Below are positions 51,266 to 60,300 of a stretch of 64,000 nt of DNA, piece after piece. Made by a program: the position numbers and the translations under genes. This DNA comes from Bradyrhizobium sp. SRS-191 (GTDB taxonomy: Bacteria; Pseudomonadota; Alphaproteobacteria; Rhizobiales; Xanthobacteraceae). The stretch lies in the NCBI RefSeq assembly GCF_024586915.1, contig NZ_JANBVS010000009.1, forward strand, positions 62,001 through 126,000. Reading direction: 5' to 3'. Numbering within the stretch: position 1 is the first letter of the stretch; every line of letters starts with the position of its first letter. Below the pieces are notes generated by a model. That model had not been told where the DNA came from. It did not search any database and worked only from the letters and a program-made list of their open reading frames with translations.

Positions 51266-52768
51266 GTGAGTAGCGACGTGAACTTGTCTGTTCGAGCGCG
51301 CATGACGATGGTGGGCTGCTGTTCGCGGATCGCACCAGCTTTGCTGTGCGTCGGACTGGCGCTGGGCGGCTGCAGCGACATGGGCAAGCTGCAGCAGGCC
51401 ACGGCGCCGATGCCGACGCCGCGACCGAAGCCCGCGATGGTTCAAACCACGCCGGCCAGCGATCGCGAGCATGAACGCATTCTCGCAACCTATGGCGGTG
51501 CCTATGAGGATCCCCAGCTCGAAGGGCTGATCAGCAAGATCGTCGACCGGCTCGTTGCGGCGTCCGATCGGCCGGATCAGGGCTACAAGGTCACGATCCT
51601 GAACTCCGGTGCGGTCAACGCGTTCGCGCTTCCGACCGGCCAGCTCTACGTGACCCGCGGCCTGATCGCACTTGCCAACGACACCTCGGAATTGTCCTCG
51701 GTGCTGAGCCACGAGATGGCGCATGTGCTGGCGCGGCATGCCGCGATTCGCGAGGACCAGGCGCGGCAGGCGGCGGTCGTCACCCGCGTCGTTTCCGACA
51801 TGGGCAACGATCCGGACCTGACGGCGCTGGCGCTGGCCAAGACCAAGCTGACGATGGCGAGCTTTTCGCGCACCCAGGAGTTCGAAGCCGACGGCATCGG
51901 CGTCGGGATCTCGGCCAAGGCCAAGTTCGACCCCTACGGCGCGGCGCGTTTCCTGTCCTCGATGGAGCGCAATGCCGAGCTGAAGGCCGGCAAGGTCGCG
52001 ATCGACCCGCGCGCACAGGACTTCCTGTCGTCGCATCCGGCGACGCCGGAGCGGGTGCAGAACGCAGCCGCGATCGCCAAGCAATATGTTTCTGCTGACT
52101 CCAAGGAGCACGATCGCGAGACCTATCTCGCCGCGGTCGACAACATCGTCTACGGCGAGGACCCGAGCGAGGGCTTCGTGCGCGGCCGGCGCTTCCTGCA
52201 TCCGAAGCTTGGCTTCACCTTCCAGGCGCCTGAAAACTTCACGCTCGACAACACCGCCCAGGCCGTGATCGGCGTGCGCGAGGGCGGCGCCCAGGCGATG
52301 CGGTTCGACGTGGTGCGCGTGCCGGCGCAGCAGACGCTCGGCGACTATCTCAATTCCGGCTGGATGGAGAATGTCGACAAGTCGGCGACCGAGGAGCTGA
52401 CGATCAACGGCTTCCCGGCGGCCTCGACCACCGCCACCGGCGATCCCTGGCAGTTCAAGGTCTATGCCCTGCGGGTCGGCAGCGACGTCTACCGGTTCAT
52501 CTTCGCCTCGCGCCAGAAGACCACGGAGAGCGAGCGCAACGCCCGTGAGGCCGTCAACTCGTTCCGCCGTCTCAGCCTGGAAGAGATCCAGTCGGCACGG
52601 CCGCTGCGCATCAAGGTGATCACCGTGCAGCCCGGCGACACCGTCGAATCCCTTGCCCACCGCATGACCGGCGTCGACCGCCCGATCGAGCGTTTCCGCG
52701 TCCTCAACGGCCTCGACGCCCGCGCCCAGGTCAAGGTGCGCGACCGGGTGAAGATCGTGGTGGAGTGA
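51266..52768 (+). CDS. M48 family metalloprotease lipoprotein with C-terminal LysM-like segment
   Basis: A 500-residue protein. Lipobox LGGC (Cys at about 36) after a hydrophobic leader makes it a probable lipoprotein. The zinc motif HEMAH (about 148-152) has the third ligand in RTQEFEADGIG (Glu about 206). Then there is a tetratricopeptide-like region, a central domain RRFLHPKLGFTFQAPENF (about 310) and a C-terminal ITVQPGDTVESLAHRM with VLNGLDARAQVKVRDRVKIV (about 452-500), which looks like a LysM variant. BepA/YfgC-like roles in outer-membrane protein quality control are likely. The start is GTG at 51266 (GAAGG) or ATG at 51302; both give a lipoprotein signal. Confidence 0.88.
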   Translation: MSSDVNLSVRARMTMVGCCSRIAPALLCVGLALGGCSDMGKLQQATAPMPTPRPKPAMVQTTPASDREHERILATYGGAYEDPQLEGLISKIVDRLVAASDRPDQGYKVTILNSGAVNAFALPTGQLYVTRGLIALANDTSELSSVLSHEMAHVLARHAAIREDQARQAAVVTRVVSDMGNDPDLTALALAKTKLTMASFSRTQEFEADGIGVGISAKAKFDPYGAARFLSSMERNAELKAGKVAIDPRAQDFLSSHPATPERVQNAAAIAKQYVSADSKEHDRETYLAAVDNIVYGEDPSEGFVRGRRFLHPKLGFTFQAPENFTLDNTAQAVIGVREGGAQAMRFDVVRVPAQQTLGDYLNSGWMENVDKSATEELTINGFPAASTTATGDPWQFKVYALRVGSDVYRFIFASRQKTTESERNAREAVNSFRRLSLEEIQSARPLRIKVITVQPGDTVESLAHRMTGVDRPIERFRVLNGLDARAQVKVRDRVKIVVE

Positions 52769-52844
52769 GGCTCCTCGGAGCGCTCGCGATCAGGCGCCGC
52801 GTCCGACAACGAGATGCATGGCGTAGACCCCACCTCAAAGATGG

Positions 52845-52969
52845 TGTCGTCCCGGCCTCGAGCCGGGACCCATAGCCACGGTTTCCATTGCTGAGCACGC
52901 TGGAGCGGCAGCCGTGACAAACCACAATGCCCTGTGTTTATGGGTCCCGGCGTTCGCCGGGACGACAGC
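52845..52969. repeat. Intergenic palindromic repeat, family C, copy 2
   Basis: Arms GTCGTCCCGGCCTCGAGCCG...CCCATA (52845-52874) and TTTATGGGTCCCGG...CCGGGACGACAGC (52938-52969), as at 22838-22963. The rest of the 378-bp gap around it holds no gene I can support. Confidence 0.87.
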
Positions 52970-53146
52970 CGAGAGGTCGGAAGCGAGCCATGACCCTCGG
53001 TAACCGCGTCGGTTGCCGTCCGACAGCAGGAAACTCACTCTCCATGACAGGGCCCGAATCATAGGCCTTAACTTCAAAGGCGAAACGACGTCAGGTGCCG
53101 CGGCAATCGATTGGCGGCAAAACGGCTGTCTGCCAATATCGCGGCC

Positions 53147-54139
53147 ATGGCCGTGCCCTGCCCGACGTCTCACCTGTTCCTGCTGTCTTTGTTCGATCGT
53201 GAGCAATGGTGCCCGGTGCTGCAGGCCCGGTTCGCGGTCACAGATCTTGATCAGCTGCGCGTCCTGCTCGGCGCAACCGACGAGACCGAGCTGGATCAGA
53301 AGATCTTCCATCTCGAGGATGCCGAGGCACTGAAGCTCTGCGAGGCGTTCGGGATCATCCTCGACTGGGCTGCCCTCGACTTCCCCGATCGCGAGTTCAT
53401 CGTCGATCGCATCCAATCGATCCAGGAAGCTCCCTATCTGATCCACACCGGCTACGAGCTGCCACTGCTGCTCGACGGCCGCAAGAAGCTGGCGCGATTC
53501 GTCGAGGCTTATCCGCCCATGAGCTTTGAAGGCGAGGAGCGGTTCGACCGCTGGGTCGCGGCAGGCCGGCTGCACAAGGAGGTCGAGCTCGAGGCGTTCG
53601 GCGATGGGCAGATCGAGGCGGGCGGCCACCAGGGCACGAGGCACGTCTACTTCGCCGCCATCGGGGAGGAGTGGCGCATTCCCGCGATGAAGATGATCTG
53701 GCGGGCCGGCCGCTGGAACGAACATTTCGAACGGCTGGAAGGCATGCTGTTCGGCTATGAGGACTGGCAGAACAACTGGTGGATCGAGCGAGGACTGCGT
53801 GGCGGCGGCTTCGGCGGCATGCCGCACTGCTGTGCCGTCACGGATGAGGGGCTGTCCTGGATCAAGCAAGCGGGATACCGGGCGCTGCCTCCGATCGCCG
53901 AGCCGGAGCTCGTTCTCGACGACTATGATCCTGAGCGACCGCTCGACGAGCAGATGTCCCGGCTCGAACGGGCCGATGCGGAGGCGCTGGCGGTCTTCAG
54001 CGTCGATTGGCGCGCGTTCCAGCTCTGGGGCACGGAGGCAGGGCCACATCGCCTCCCCGCATCGCGCATTCCCGAACTGAACCAGCTGCTGCTCCGCCCG
54101 ATCAAGGTCCAGGAGATGCAGGCCAAGCCCGAGGGCTGA
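53147..54139 (+). CDS. Conserved-looking cytoplasmic protein of unknown function
   Basis: A 330-residue soluble protein rich in Trp and acidic residues, without signal peptide or membrane helix. Visible features are TDLDQLRVLLGATDETELDQKIFHL (about 33-57), a segment WRIPAMKMIWRAGRWNEHFERLEGMLFGYEDWQNNWW (read in part, about 180-215), and PHCCAVTDEGLSWI (about 226). The Trp-rich middle part suggests a folded binding domain, but I recognise no family. ATG at 53147; an upstream ATG at 53111 in frame adds 12 residues. It converges with the next small gene. Confidence 0.72.
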   Translation: MAVPCPTSHLFLLSLFDREQWCPVLQARFAVTDLDQLRVLLGATDETELDQKIFHLEDAEALKLCEAFGIILDWAALDFPDREFIVDRIQSIQEAPYLIHTGYELPLLLDGRKKLARFVEAYPPMSFEGEERFDRWVAAGRLHKEVELEAFGDGQIEAGGHQGTRHVYFAAIGEEWRIPAMKMIWRAGRWNEHFERLEGMLFGYEDWQNNWWIERGLRGGGFGGMPHCCAVTDEGLSWIKQAGYRALPPIAEPELVLDDYDPERPLDEQMSRLERADAEALAVFSVDWRAFQLWGTEAGPHRLPASRIPELNQLLLRPIKVQEMQAKPEG

Positions 54140-54162
54140 TATCGCCCCTCCCCGTATGGAGC

Positions 54163-54552
54163 TCAGTCCGGCCAGCCGGGCGGCGGTTGCCGTGCAGGCT
54201 GCATCCCTGGGAACAGAGGCTCCCGGCGCTCAATGCAAGCGATCATCCGCCCGAGACGCTCCAGCTCGCCGGGATCGCAATCCTGGCGAGGCCGGGCGAT
54301 GACCTCGGTGAGGCGCTGGAGCAGGTCCTGCTCCTCGGAGCTGCCCGTGATCAGAAGTCGCGGATCCGGGACTGCCGATCCTTCCTCGTAGAGGAAAAGC
54401 TCACGGTGATGCAGTCCGGCGGCATCGGGCATGGCCGAGCGCTGCAGCCATAGCGCGATCAGCCGACCGTCGTCCGTCGCGAAACGTGCTTCGTAGGAGC
54501 CACCGTCGCGGAAGACATTCACGGAGATCAGTCTGGCCAGCGCATCCGACAT
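54163..54552 (-). CDS. Small protein of unknown function
   Basis: A 129-residue acidic protein. A beta-rich N-terminus (LISVNVFRDGGSYEARFATDDGRLIALWLQ) is followed by a helical C-terminus (SSEEQDLLQRLTEVIARPRQDCDPGELERLGRMI) and a Pro-rich end. No signal, membrane segment or known motif. ATG at 54552 with GAGG nine bases upstream; an ATG at 54603 would add 17 residues. It is 63 bp upstream of nothing on its own strand that suggests a role. Confidence 0.6.
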   Translation of the reverse strand: MSDALARLISVNVFRDGGSYEARFATDDGRLIALWLQRSAMPDAAGLHHRELFLYEEGSAVPDPRLLITGSSEEQDLLQRLTEVIARPRQDCDPGELERLGRMIACIERREPLFPGMQPARQPPPGWPD

Positions 54553-54615
54553 GTATCGAGGCCTCGAGTGCGGCTTCGTCATGAACGGCCGCGACGTCCG
54601 CATTCAAGTTCGCGA

Positions 54616-55137
54616 TCAGACCTGCGGGGGAGAAGGTGAAAGTCCGGATCTGGCGGCCGCGCCGGTGCCGCGCGCGATCAATCTCCTTCGGATCCAGATC
54701 AGCAGATCGACCGCAAGCAGGAGATACGAGAGCAGGACAAGGAGGGCCGACGCAAGTTCGAAGTCACCGAGCCCGGAAACATGGTCTTCATAGGTTCCGG
54801 CCTGGGTGAAGCATTCATATGGGGGGTGGCCGGCGGTGGCGAGCAACGACATGGCTGCCAGCAAGGCGAGCAGTGCAAGGGCCAGGGCCAACACGACACT
54901 TACGGTGCTGCGGACCAGCGCCACCGGAACGGCGGCGACGAGCAGCGCTACGCAGAGCTCGCTGAGAGGCGTCGGCTGGCCGAAAGAGATACCCTGCCCC
55001 GCACAAAGATCGTCGTAGGCCTGCGCCGCGATCGGCTGCGCATGATGATAGATCGAGAAGGCGCCCGCATAAGCAAGGAGGCTGGCGAACCGGCAGAGCC
55101 GACGCAGCGGCTGGATGGAATGCAGATTAGCCGGCAT
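54616..55137 (-). CDS. Four-helix membrane protein of unknown function
   Basis: A 173-residue protein with about four hydrophobic helices (about 18-32, 62-82, 83-103, 128-150) and a basic C-terminus (LIWIRRRLIARG). Three Cys occur between helices. ATG at 55137, just past the carD terminator, and separated by 63 bp from the small gene downstream on the same strand. Family not recognised. Confidence 0.65.
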   Translation of the reverse strand: MPANLHSIQPLRRLCRFASLLAYAGAFSIYHHAQPIAAQAYDDLCAGQGISFGQPTPLSELCVALLVAAVPVALVRSTVSVVLALALALLALLAAMSLLATAGHPPYECFTQAGTYEDHVSGLGDFELASALLVLLSYLLLAVDLLIWIRRRLIARGTGAAARSGLSPSPPQV

Positions 55138-55156
55138 GACCTCAGGGCCTTGCAAC

Positions 55157-55181
55157 AAAAAGCCCGACCTTGCGGCCGGGC
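55157..55181 (-). terminator. Rho-independent terminator of carD
   Basis: On the minus strand there is an 8-bp stem GCCCGGCC / GGTCGGGC (one G-T pair) with a GCAA tetraloop and five T, 39 bp after the carD stop codon. Confidence 0.9.
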
Positions 55182-55220
55182 TTTCGTAAGTGACTAATTC
55201 GAAAACGCTGTAACGGTCGA

Positions 55221-56210
55221 TCAGGCAGCCTCATCAGCCACGGCGGTGTCGTCGCCGTCGATGTCGTCACCCTCCGCGTCGGCATCGCCCTCGGCGACCG
55301 CGTCGGCTTCGGTCTTGGCGCCGCGGCGCGGGCTCTTGGCGAGCTGCGTCTCGATCTCCTTGACGGCCTCGGTCTCGGTCGAGTGCTGCACGACCGCGAT
55401 CTCGCGCGACAGACGGTCGAGCGCGGCTTCGTACAGCTGGCGTTCGCTGTAGGACTGCTCCGGCTGCGACTCCGAGCGGTAGAGATCGCGCACGACCTCG
55501 GCGATCGCGACGATGTCGCCCGAATTGATCTTCGCTTCGTACTCCTGGGCGCGGCGCGACCACATCGTACGCTTGACGCGAGCGCGGCCCTTCAGGGTCT
55601 CCAGCGCCTTCTTGACCAGCGCCGGCTCGGACAGCTTGCGCATGCCGACATTGGCGACCTTGGCGGTCGGCACGCGCAGCGTCATCTTGTCCTTGATGAA
55701 GTTGATGACGAACAGTTCGAGCTTGGCGCCCGCGATCTCCTGCTCCTCGATGGCCAGGATCTGGCCGACGCCGTGAGCGGGGTAGACGACGAATTCATTG
55801 GTCTTGAAGCCCTGGCGCTGGGTCGGCAATTTCTTCTCCTCGACGCGCGGCGCGGCCGCAGCGGGGGCAGCCGGCTTGGCGGCAACGGGGGGCTTGGCGG
55901 CAACAGGGGCAGCAGCAGGAACGGCCGTCTTGGTGGCCTTGGGCGCAGCGGCAGCCTTGGCCGGAGCGGCCTTGGCAACAGAGTCCTTTTCAAGAGTGGT
56001 TTTCGCGGCGGATGCTTTCGCGGCAGTCTTGGCAGTCTTTTCAGGCATTGCGCTTCTTTTGTTCTTGGTGGACTTGGCAGCCGAGGCCTTTGCGGCAGCC
56101 CGAATCTCCTTTACAGGAGCCCGGGCACGGCCCTTGGAAACGCTGCGGCTGGCCGCGGCGGCTTTTTTTGTACTCTTGGAAGCACTCTTTTTACGCGTTT
56201 TCTGTGACAC
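55221..56210 (-). CDS. carD: CarD family transcription regulator with long Lys/Ala-rich N-terminus
   Basis: A 329-residue protein if read from the GTG at 56210. Residues 1-130 are low-complexity Lys/Ala/Pro, histone-H1-like (repeats of KAAAAP, AKPAA). The CarD/CdnL RNA-polymerase-interaction domain begins near residue 133 (KTNEFVVYPAHGVGQILAIEEQEI) and is followed by the helical DNA-binding part (RAQEYEAKINSGDIVAIAEVVRDLYR and YEAALDRLSREIAVV). The C-terminus is strongly acidic (EGDADAEGDDIDGDD). CarD stabilises the open promoter complex and affects rRNA and stress transcription. An ATG at 56048 is the alternative start (275 residues). The uniform composition upstream favours the longer form. 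Confidence 0.88.
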   Translation of the reverse strand: MSQKTRKKSASKSTKKAAAASRSVSKGRARAPVKEIRAAAKASAAKSTKNKRSAMPEKTAKTAAKASAAKTTLEKDSVAKAAPAKAAAAPKATKTAVPAAAPVAAKPPVAAKPAAPAAAAPRVEEKKLPTQRQGFKTNEFVVYPAHGVGQILAIEEQEIAGAKLELFVINFIKDKMTLRVPTAKVANVGMRKLSEPALVKKALETLKGRARVKRTMWSRRAQEYEAKINSGDIVAIAEVVRDLYRSESQPEQSYSERQLYEAALDRLSREIAVVQHSTETEAVKEIETQLAKSPRRGAKTEADAVAEGDADAEGDDIDGDDTAVADEAA

Positions 56211-56305
56211 AGCCTGCGCGCGGAACTGCCACGCCCCTGTTTGATGTTGCGGGAACCTAAAAGGGCGGCCACAAAAGTATACGCATGGCCGGGTTCGGCT
56301 CTGAG

Positions 56306-56342
56306 AATGTGCCATATATAGCACATTTCCCGCAAAAATCAA
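56306..56342 (-). promoter_or_regulatory. carD promoter with overlapping palindrome
   Basis: Minus-strand TTGATT (56337-56342), a 16-bp spacer and TATATA (56315-56320). The -10 lies in the centre of an inverted repeat AATGTGC-N8-GCACATT (56306-56327). This would give a leader of about 95 nt to the GTG start. A repressor or other protein bound to the palindrome would cover the -10. Confidence 0.6.
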
Positions 56343-56549
56343 TGATTTAGAGGCCTCAGGGGCGGTATTGTGACGGATCCGCGAAGTTAGGGTTAAGTGA
56401 AGCGTGCCAGAATCGAACACTTGTGCGGCGCTTCTCACTGCACCGCAACATCTGTCCTAGCCCGTTGTTTCCGCGTCGCGATTTCGATCGGCAGGCGATT
56501 TTGCGTCAAGCCGCCGGCGCTGCTTCAGCGCCGGTCGGATGGCCATCCC

Positions 56550-56888
56550 TCAGTCTCCGGCGCCGGCCTTCGACGAAAAATATTTCTCGAATTTCCCAGC
56601 CTCGCCGTCGTGCTCCTTGGCATCGGCCGGCGGATCCTTCTTCTGGGTGATGTTCGGCCATGACTTGGCGTATTCGGCGTTGACGCCGAGCCACTTCTCC
56701 AGCCCCGGCTCGGTGTCCGGCTTGATCGCGTCGGCCGGGCATTCGGGTTCGCACACGCCACAATCGATGCATTCGTCCGGATGAATGACGAGCATGTTGT
56801 CGCCCTCGTAGAAGCAGTCTACCGGGCAGACTTCAACGCAGTCGGTATATTTGCACTTGATGCAGTTTTCGGTGACGACGTAAGTCAT
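56550..56888 (-). CDS. fdxA: Seven-iron ferredoxin FdxA
   Basis: A 112-residue ferredoxin with the [3Fe-4S] and [4Fe-4S] ligand pattern: CIKCKYTDCVEVCPVDCF (about 9-26) and CIDCGVCEPECP (about 40-51). A C-terminal extension of about 50 residues (PGLEKWLGVNAEYAKSWPNI) is typical of the alphaproteobacterial FdxA group. It carries electrons in the cytoplasm; the partner is unknown. The gene lies between carD and the S4 gene, all on the minus strand, an order I associate with this class of bacteria. Confidence 0.95.
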   Translation of the reverse strand: MTYVVTENCIKCKYTDCVEVCPVDCFYEGDNMLVIHPDECIDCGVCEPECPADAIKPDTEPGLEKWLGVNAEYAKSWPNITQKKDPPADAKEHDGEAGKFEKYFSSKAGAGD

Positions 56889-57002
56889 CCAGCGCTCCGG
56901 AACGGATCAACAAATCGGCAGGCCTGCACTAGCGCAGGACGTGATGTGCCGCAAGTGAAGCGCGGCGAAGAACTGAATCGCAAACGGCTTCGGCACAGCC
57001 GG

Positions 57003-57332
57003 TCACGATCGCCCGCCAGCCTCAACGTCATCATAGAGCCCGCGGACCGAGGTCGCATCGCCGCGGCGCTCGGCGAAGCCGGTCACCCTGAGCACGCGCA
57101 CATTGCGGTCGAGCGCGATGGTCAGCACATCGCCGATCTTCACGCCATGGCCAGGCGAGGTCTCGCGGACGCCGTTGATGCGCACATGCCCCGAGGACAC
57201 CAGCGCCGCGGCGCTGCTGCGGGCTTTCACCACCCGCGCATGCCACAGCCATTTGTCGAGGCGCTGGCGCTCTGAAGGAACGTCGGACGTCGGCGTTGTC
57301 CTCTCAGGCCCGGCGCAGCGCGCGCGGATCAA
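57003..57332 (-). CDS. S4-domain RNA-binding protein (HslR-like)
   Basis: A 109-residue protein with one S4 RNA-binding domain: RLDKWLWHARVVKARSSAAALVSSGHVRING (about 24-54) followed by VKIGDVLTIALDRNVRVLRV. This matches the heat-shock protein 15 (HslR) family, which binds stalled 50S subunits carrying a nascent chain. The only available start is TTG, overlapping the helicase TGA (TTGA), so translation is probably coupled to the helicase. Confidence 0.88.
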   Translation of the reverse strand: MIRARCAGPERTTPTSDVPSERQRLDKWLWHARVVKARSSAAALVSSGHVRINGVRETSPGHGVKIGDVLTIALDRNVRVLRVTGFAERRGDATSVRGLYDDVEAGGRS

Positions 57333-60300
57333 TCCTTGCGGTTGTTCGCCGCGAGCTGCTCCTTGAGCGCAGCCAGCTTGGCGAACGGCGAATTCGGATC
57401 GGCCGGCCGGTCGCGATCGCGACCACCGCCGCCGCTCGAGGCGTAGGGGCGCAGCGCCGGGCCGCTGTCGCGCTTGTCGCGACCGCCCTTGCCGAAGTCG
57501 CGACCGCCGCGTCCCTCGCGATCGCCGCCGAACTTGCCGCCCTTGTTGCGGTCGCGGTTCTGATCGCGTCCTTTGGCATCCTGGTCGCGGCGCGGCCCGC
57601 GATCCTCGCGCGCCGGCGCAGCGGCAGCCTCGCCGCCGGCCTGTGGCGGGCCCTTGCGGAAGTCCTTGCCGAACTCCTTGACCCGGTCGCGACGGCCATG
57701 ACCGCGATGATGGCGATCTCCCCGCGCCTCGCCTTCGGCCGGCGCGGCACCCGCCGCAGCCTGCTCGCCGCCAGCGGCAGCCTGGCCGCGATCGTGCTGC
57801 GGACGGTGATGCCGGTTGCGCTGATGATGCTCGTGGCGCGGACGACGCTCTTCCGAGCGTCCGCCGGGACGCCAGACCTCGACCAGCACGGGCTCGGCAG
57901 CCGGCGCGGCCTCGGCCGAGGCGGCAGGCTCCGCCACGTCAGCCGGCGCGGCTTCGGGCTGCGGTGCCTCCAGCGCGACGGCTTCGGGGAACGCTTCGGC
58001 CGTGGTCTCGGCCACAGCTTCGGTCTCGACCGCAACAGCCTCAGCCGCGGGCGCCTCCTCGGAGGGAGTCGCGGTGACGAAATCAACGGTGGGGAGTGAC
58101 GACATCGCCGAGACGGGCGCGGGCGCGACAGAAGGCTCGGCCGCGACCTCCGGAGCCGGCATCACCTGCTCGGTGACCGGCGCAACAGCCGCTTCAGCCA
58201 CGGTCGGCACCGGCTCACTCGCGCCGGCATCCACGGCCTCCGTCGGCGCCGCTTCGGCAGCGGCCTCGGCCGGCTTCTCCACCGGCGCCTCCACCGGTTT
58301 GGGCGGCAGCGGCGGCCGCTTCTCCATGCGATAGCCGAGCGCGCGCAGGATCGAGGCGAAATCCTCGCCGGCCGAGCCGGTGAGCGAGGTCATCGCCTGG
58401 GTTACGACGAAGCCGCGGCCATCGAACGCTCCGGCCGGCTTTTCGCCCTGCGTGTTCTCGCGCCACGCCAGAGCGGGGCGAATCAGGTCGGCGAGGCGCT
58501 CCAGGATGTCGACGCGCACGGCGCGCTCACCCGCCTGCTTGTAGCCGAGCACGCGGTAGGCATCACGCGGCAGCGCCTTGTCGGCCGGGAACGAGGTGCG
58601 CCCGGAGCTCGCCAGATGCTGCGCGCCGGTCAGCGCGGACATGTCGATATTGCCCTGCTTCTCGGCCCACAGCAGCGCAGCGAGCGCGCGCGCGGCCGGC
58701 TTGAGCAGCGCCGGGACGTAGATGTGATAGGCGCCGAACCGCACGCCGTATTTGCGCAAGGTGGCGCGCGACGGCTGATCGAGATCCTTCATCTCGCCCG
58801 CGATCTTGGCGCGTTCGATCACGCCGAGCGCCTCAACCAGCTGGAAGGCGATGCCACGTGCGATGCCGGTAATGTCCTCGGCCTTGGACAGTTCGAACAG
58901 CGGGCCGAGCAGCTTCTCGATATGAGTCTTCAGCCACAGATCCAGCCGGGCCTGCACCTTGTCGCGGGCCGCACCCGTCAGCCGCTCGTCGGCAATGATG
59001 CGCAGTCGCGGATGCAGGGCGTCATCGGCCGCGACCAGCTTGGCGACGGCGTCGCCGGTCCAGCGCATGGTGCCGTCGGCAGTGAGCACGATGTGCTCGT
59101 CCGGCGCATTCGACAGCTTCTCGGCACGCGCCTCGATCTCGCCGGCCAGCGCCTTCTGGGCAGCAGCCTGCAAGGCCTTGGCCTCGGAGCCGGCTTCGGC
59201 GGCGTCGGGGGCGAAGGTGAATCCATCCAGGCGGCCGATCGCGTGCCCTTCAACGATCACTTCGCCGGTCTTGCCGATTTCCGTATTCAAAACACTGTTC
59301 TCCCGCAGGCGCCGCATCAATACACTGGTACGACGATCAACGAAACGCTCCGTGAGCCGTTCATGAAGGGCGTCTGACAATTTATTTTCGAGTTCGCGGG
59401 TAATTCCCTGCCAATAGTCGGGATCAACAAGCCAATCTGGCCGATTGGCGACAAAGGTCCAGGTGCGAATTTGTGCAATCCGCCCCGACAGCGTGTCGAT
59501 GTCGCCGTCGACGCGGTCGGCCTGGTCGACCTGCGCAGCGTACCAGGCATCCGGAATCCTGCCCTTCTGCATCAGGAAGCCGAACACCGTGGTGACCAGC
59601 TCCGCATGCGCGGCCGGCGCCAGCCGCCGATAATCGGGAATCTGGCAGGTTTCCCATAGACGTTCGACAGCGGCGGCGCCATGCGCCATGTCGCGCACCT
59701 CGGCGTCGCGCGCGGCGTGATCGAGCACGCGCAGATCCTCGGCGATCGGCGCCCGCGTCAGCGCCTCATGGCCGGGTGCCAGCGCCAGCGACACCTGCAG
59801 CGCGCCGAGCGAGGCGAAATCGAGCTTCGAATTGCGCCATTGCAGCACCTTCACGGTATCGAAAGTGTGGTTCTGGAGCGCATTCACCAGCTCGGGCTCG
59901 AACGGCGCACAACGTCCGGTGGTACCGAACGTCCCATTACGCGTTGCGCGCCCGGCACGGCCCGCGATCTGGGCAAACTCCGACGGCGTCAGGCGGCGGA
60001 ACTGATAGCCGTCATACTTCCGGTCGGAGGCAAAGGCGACGTGATCGACGTCGAGATTGAGGCCCATGCCGACGGCGTCGGTGGCGACGAGATAATCGAC
60101 GTCGCCGTTCTGGAACATCGCCACCTGCGCATTCCGGGTGCGAGGCGACAGCGAGCCGAGCACGACGGCCGCGCCGCCATGCTGGCGGCGGATCAGCTCC
60201 GCGATGGCATAGACTTCGTCAGCTGAGAAGGCGACGATCGCGGTCCGGCGCGGCTGCCGCGTGATCTTGCGATCGCCGGCGAATTCCAGCTGCGACAGCC

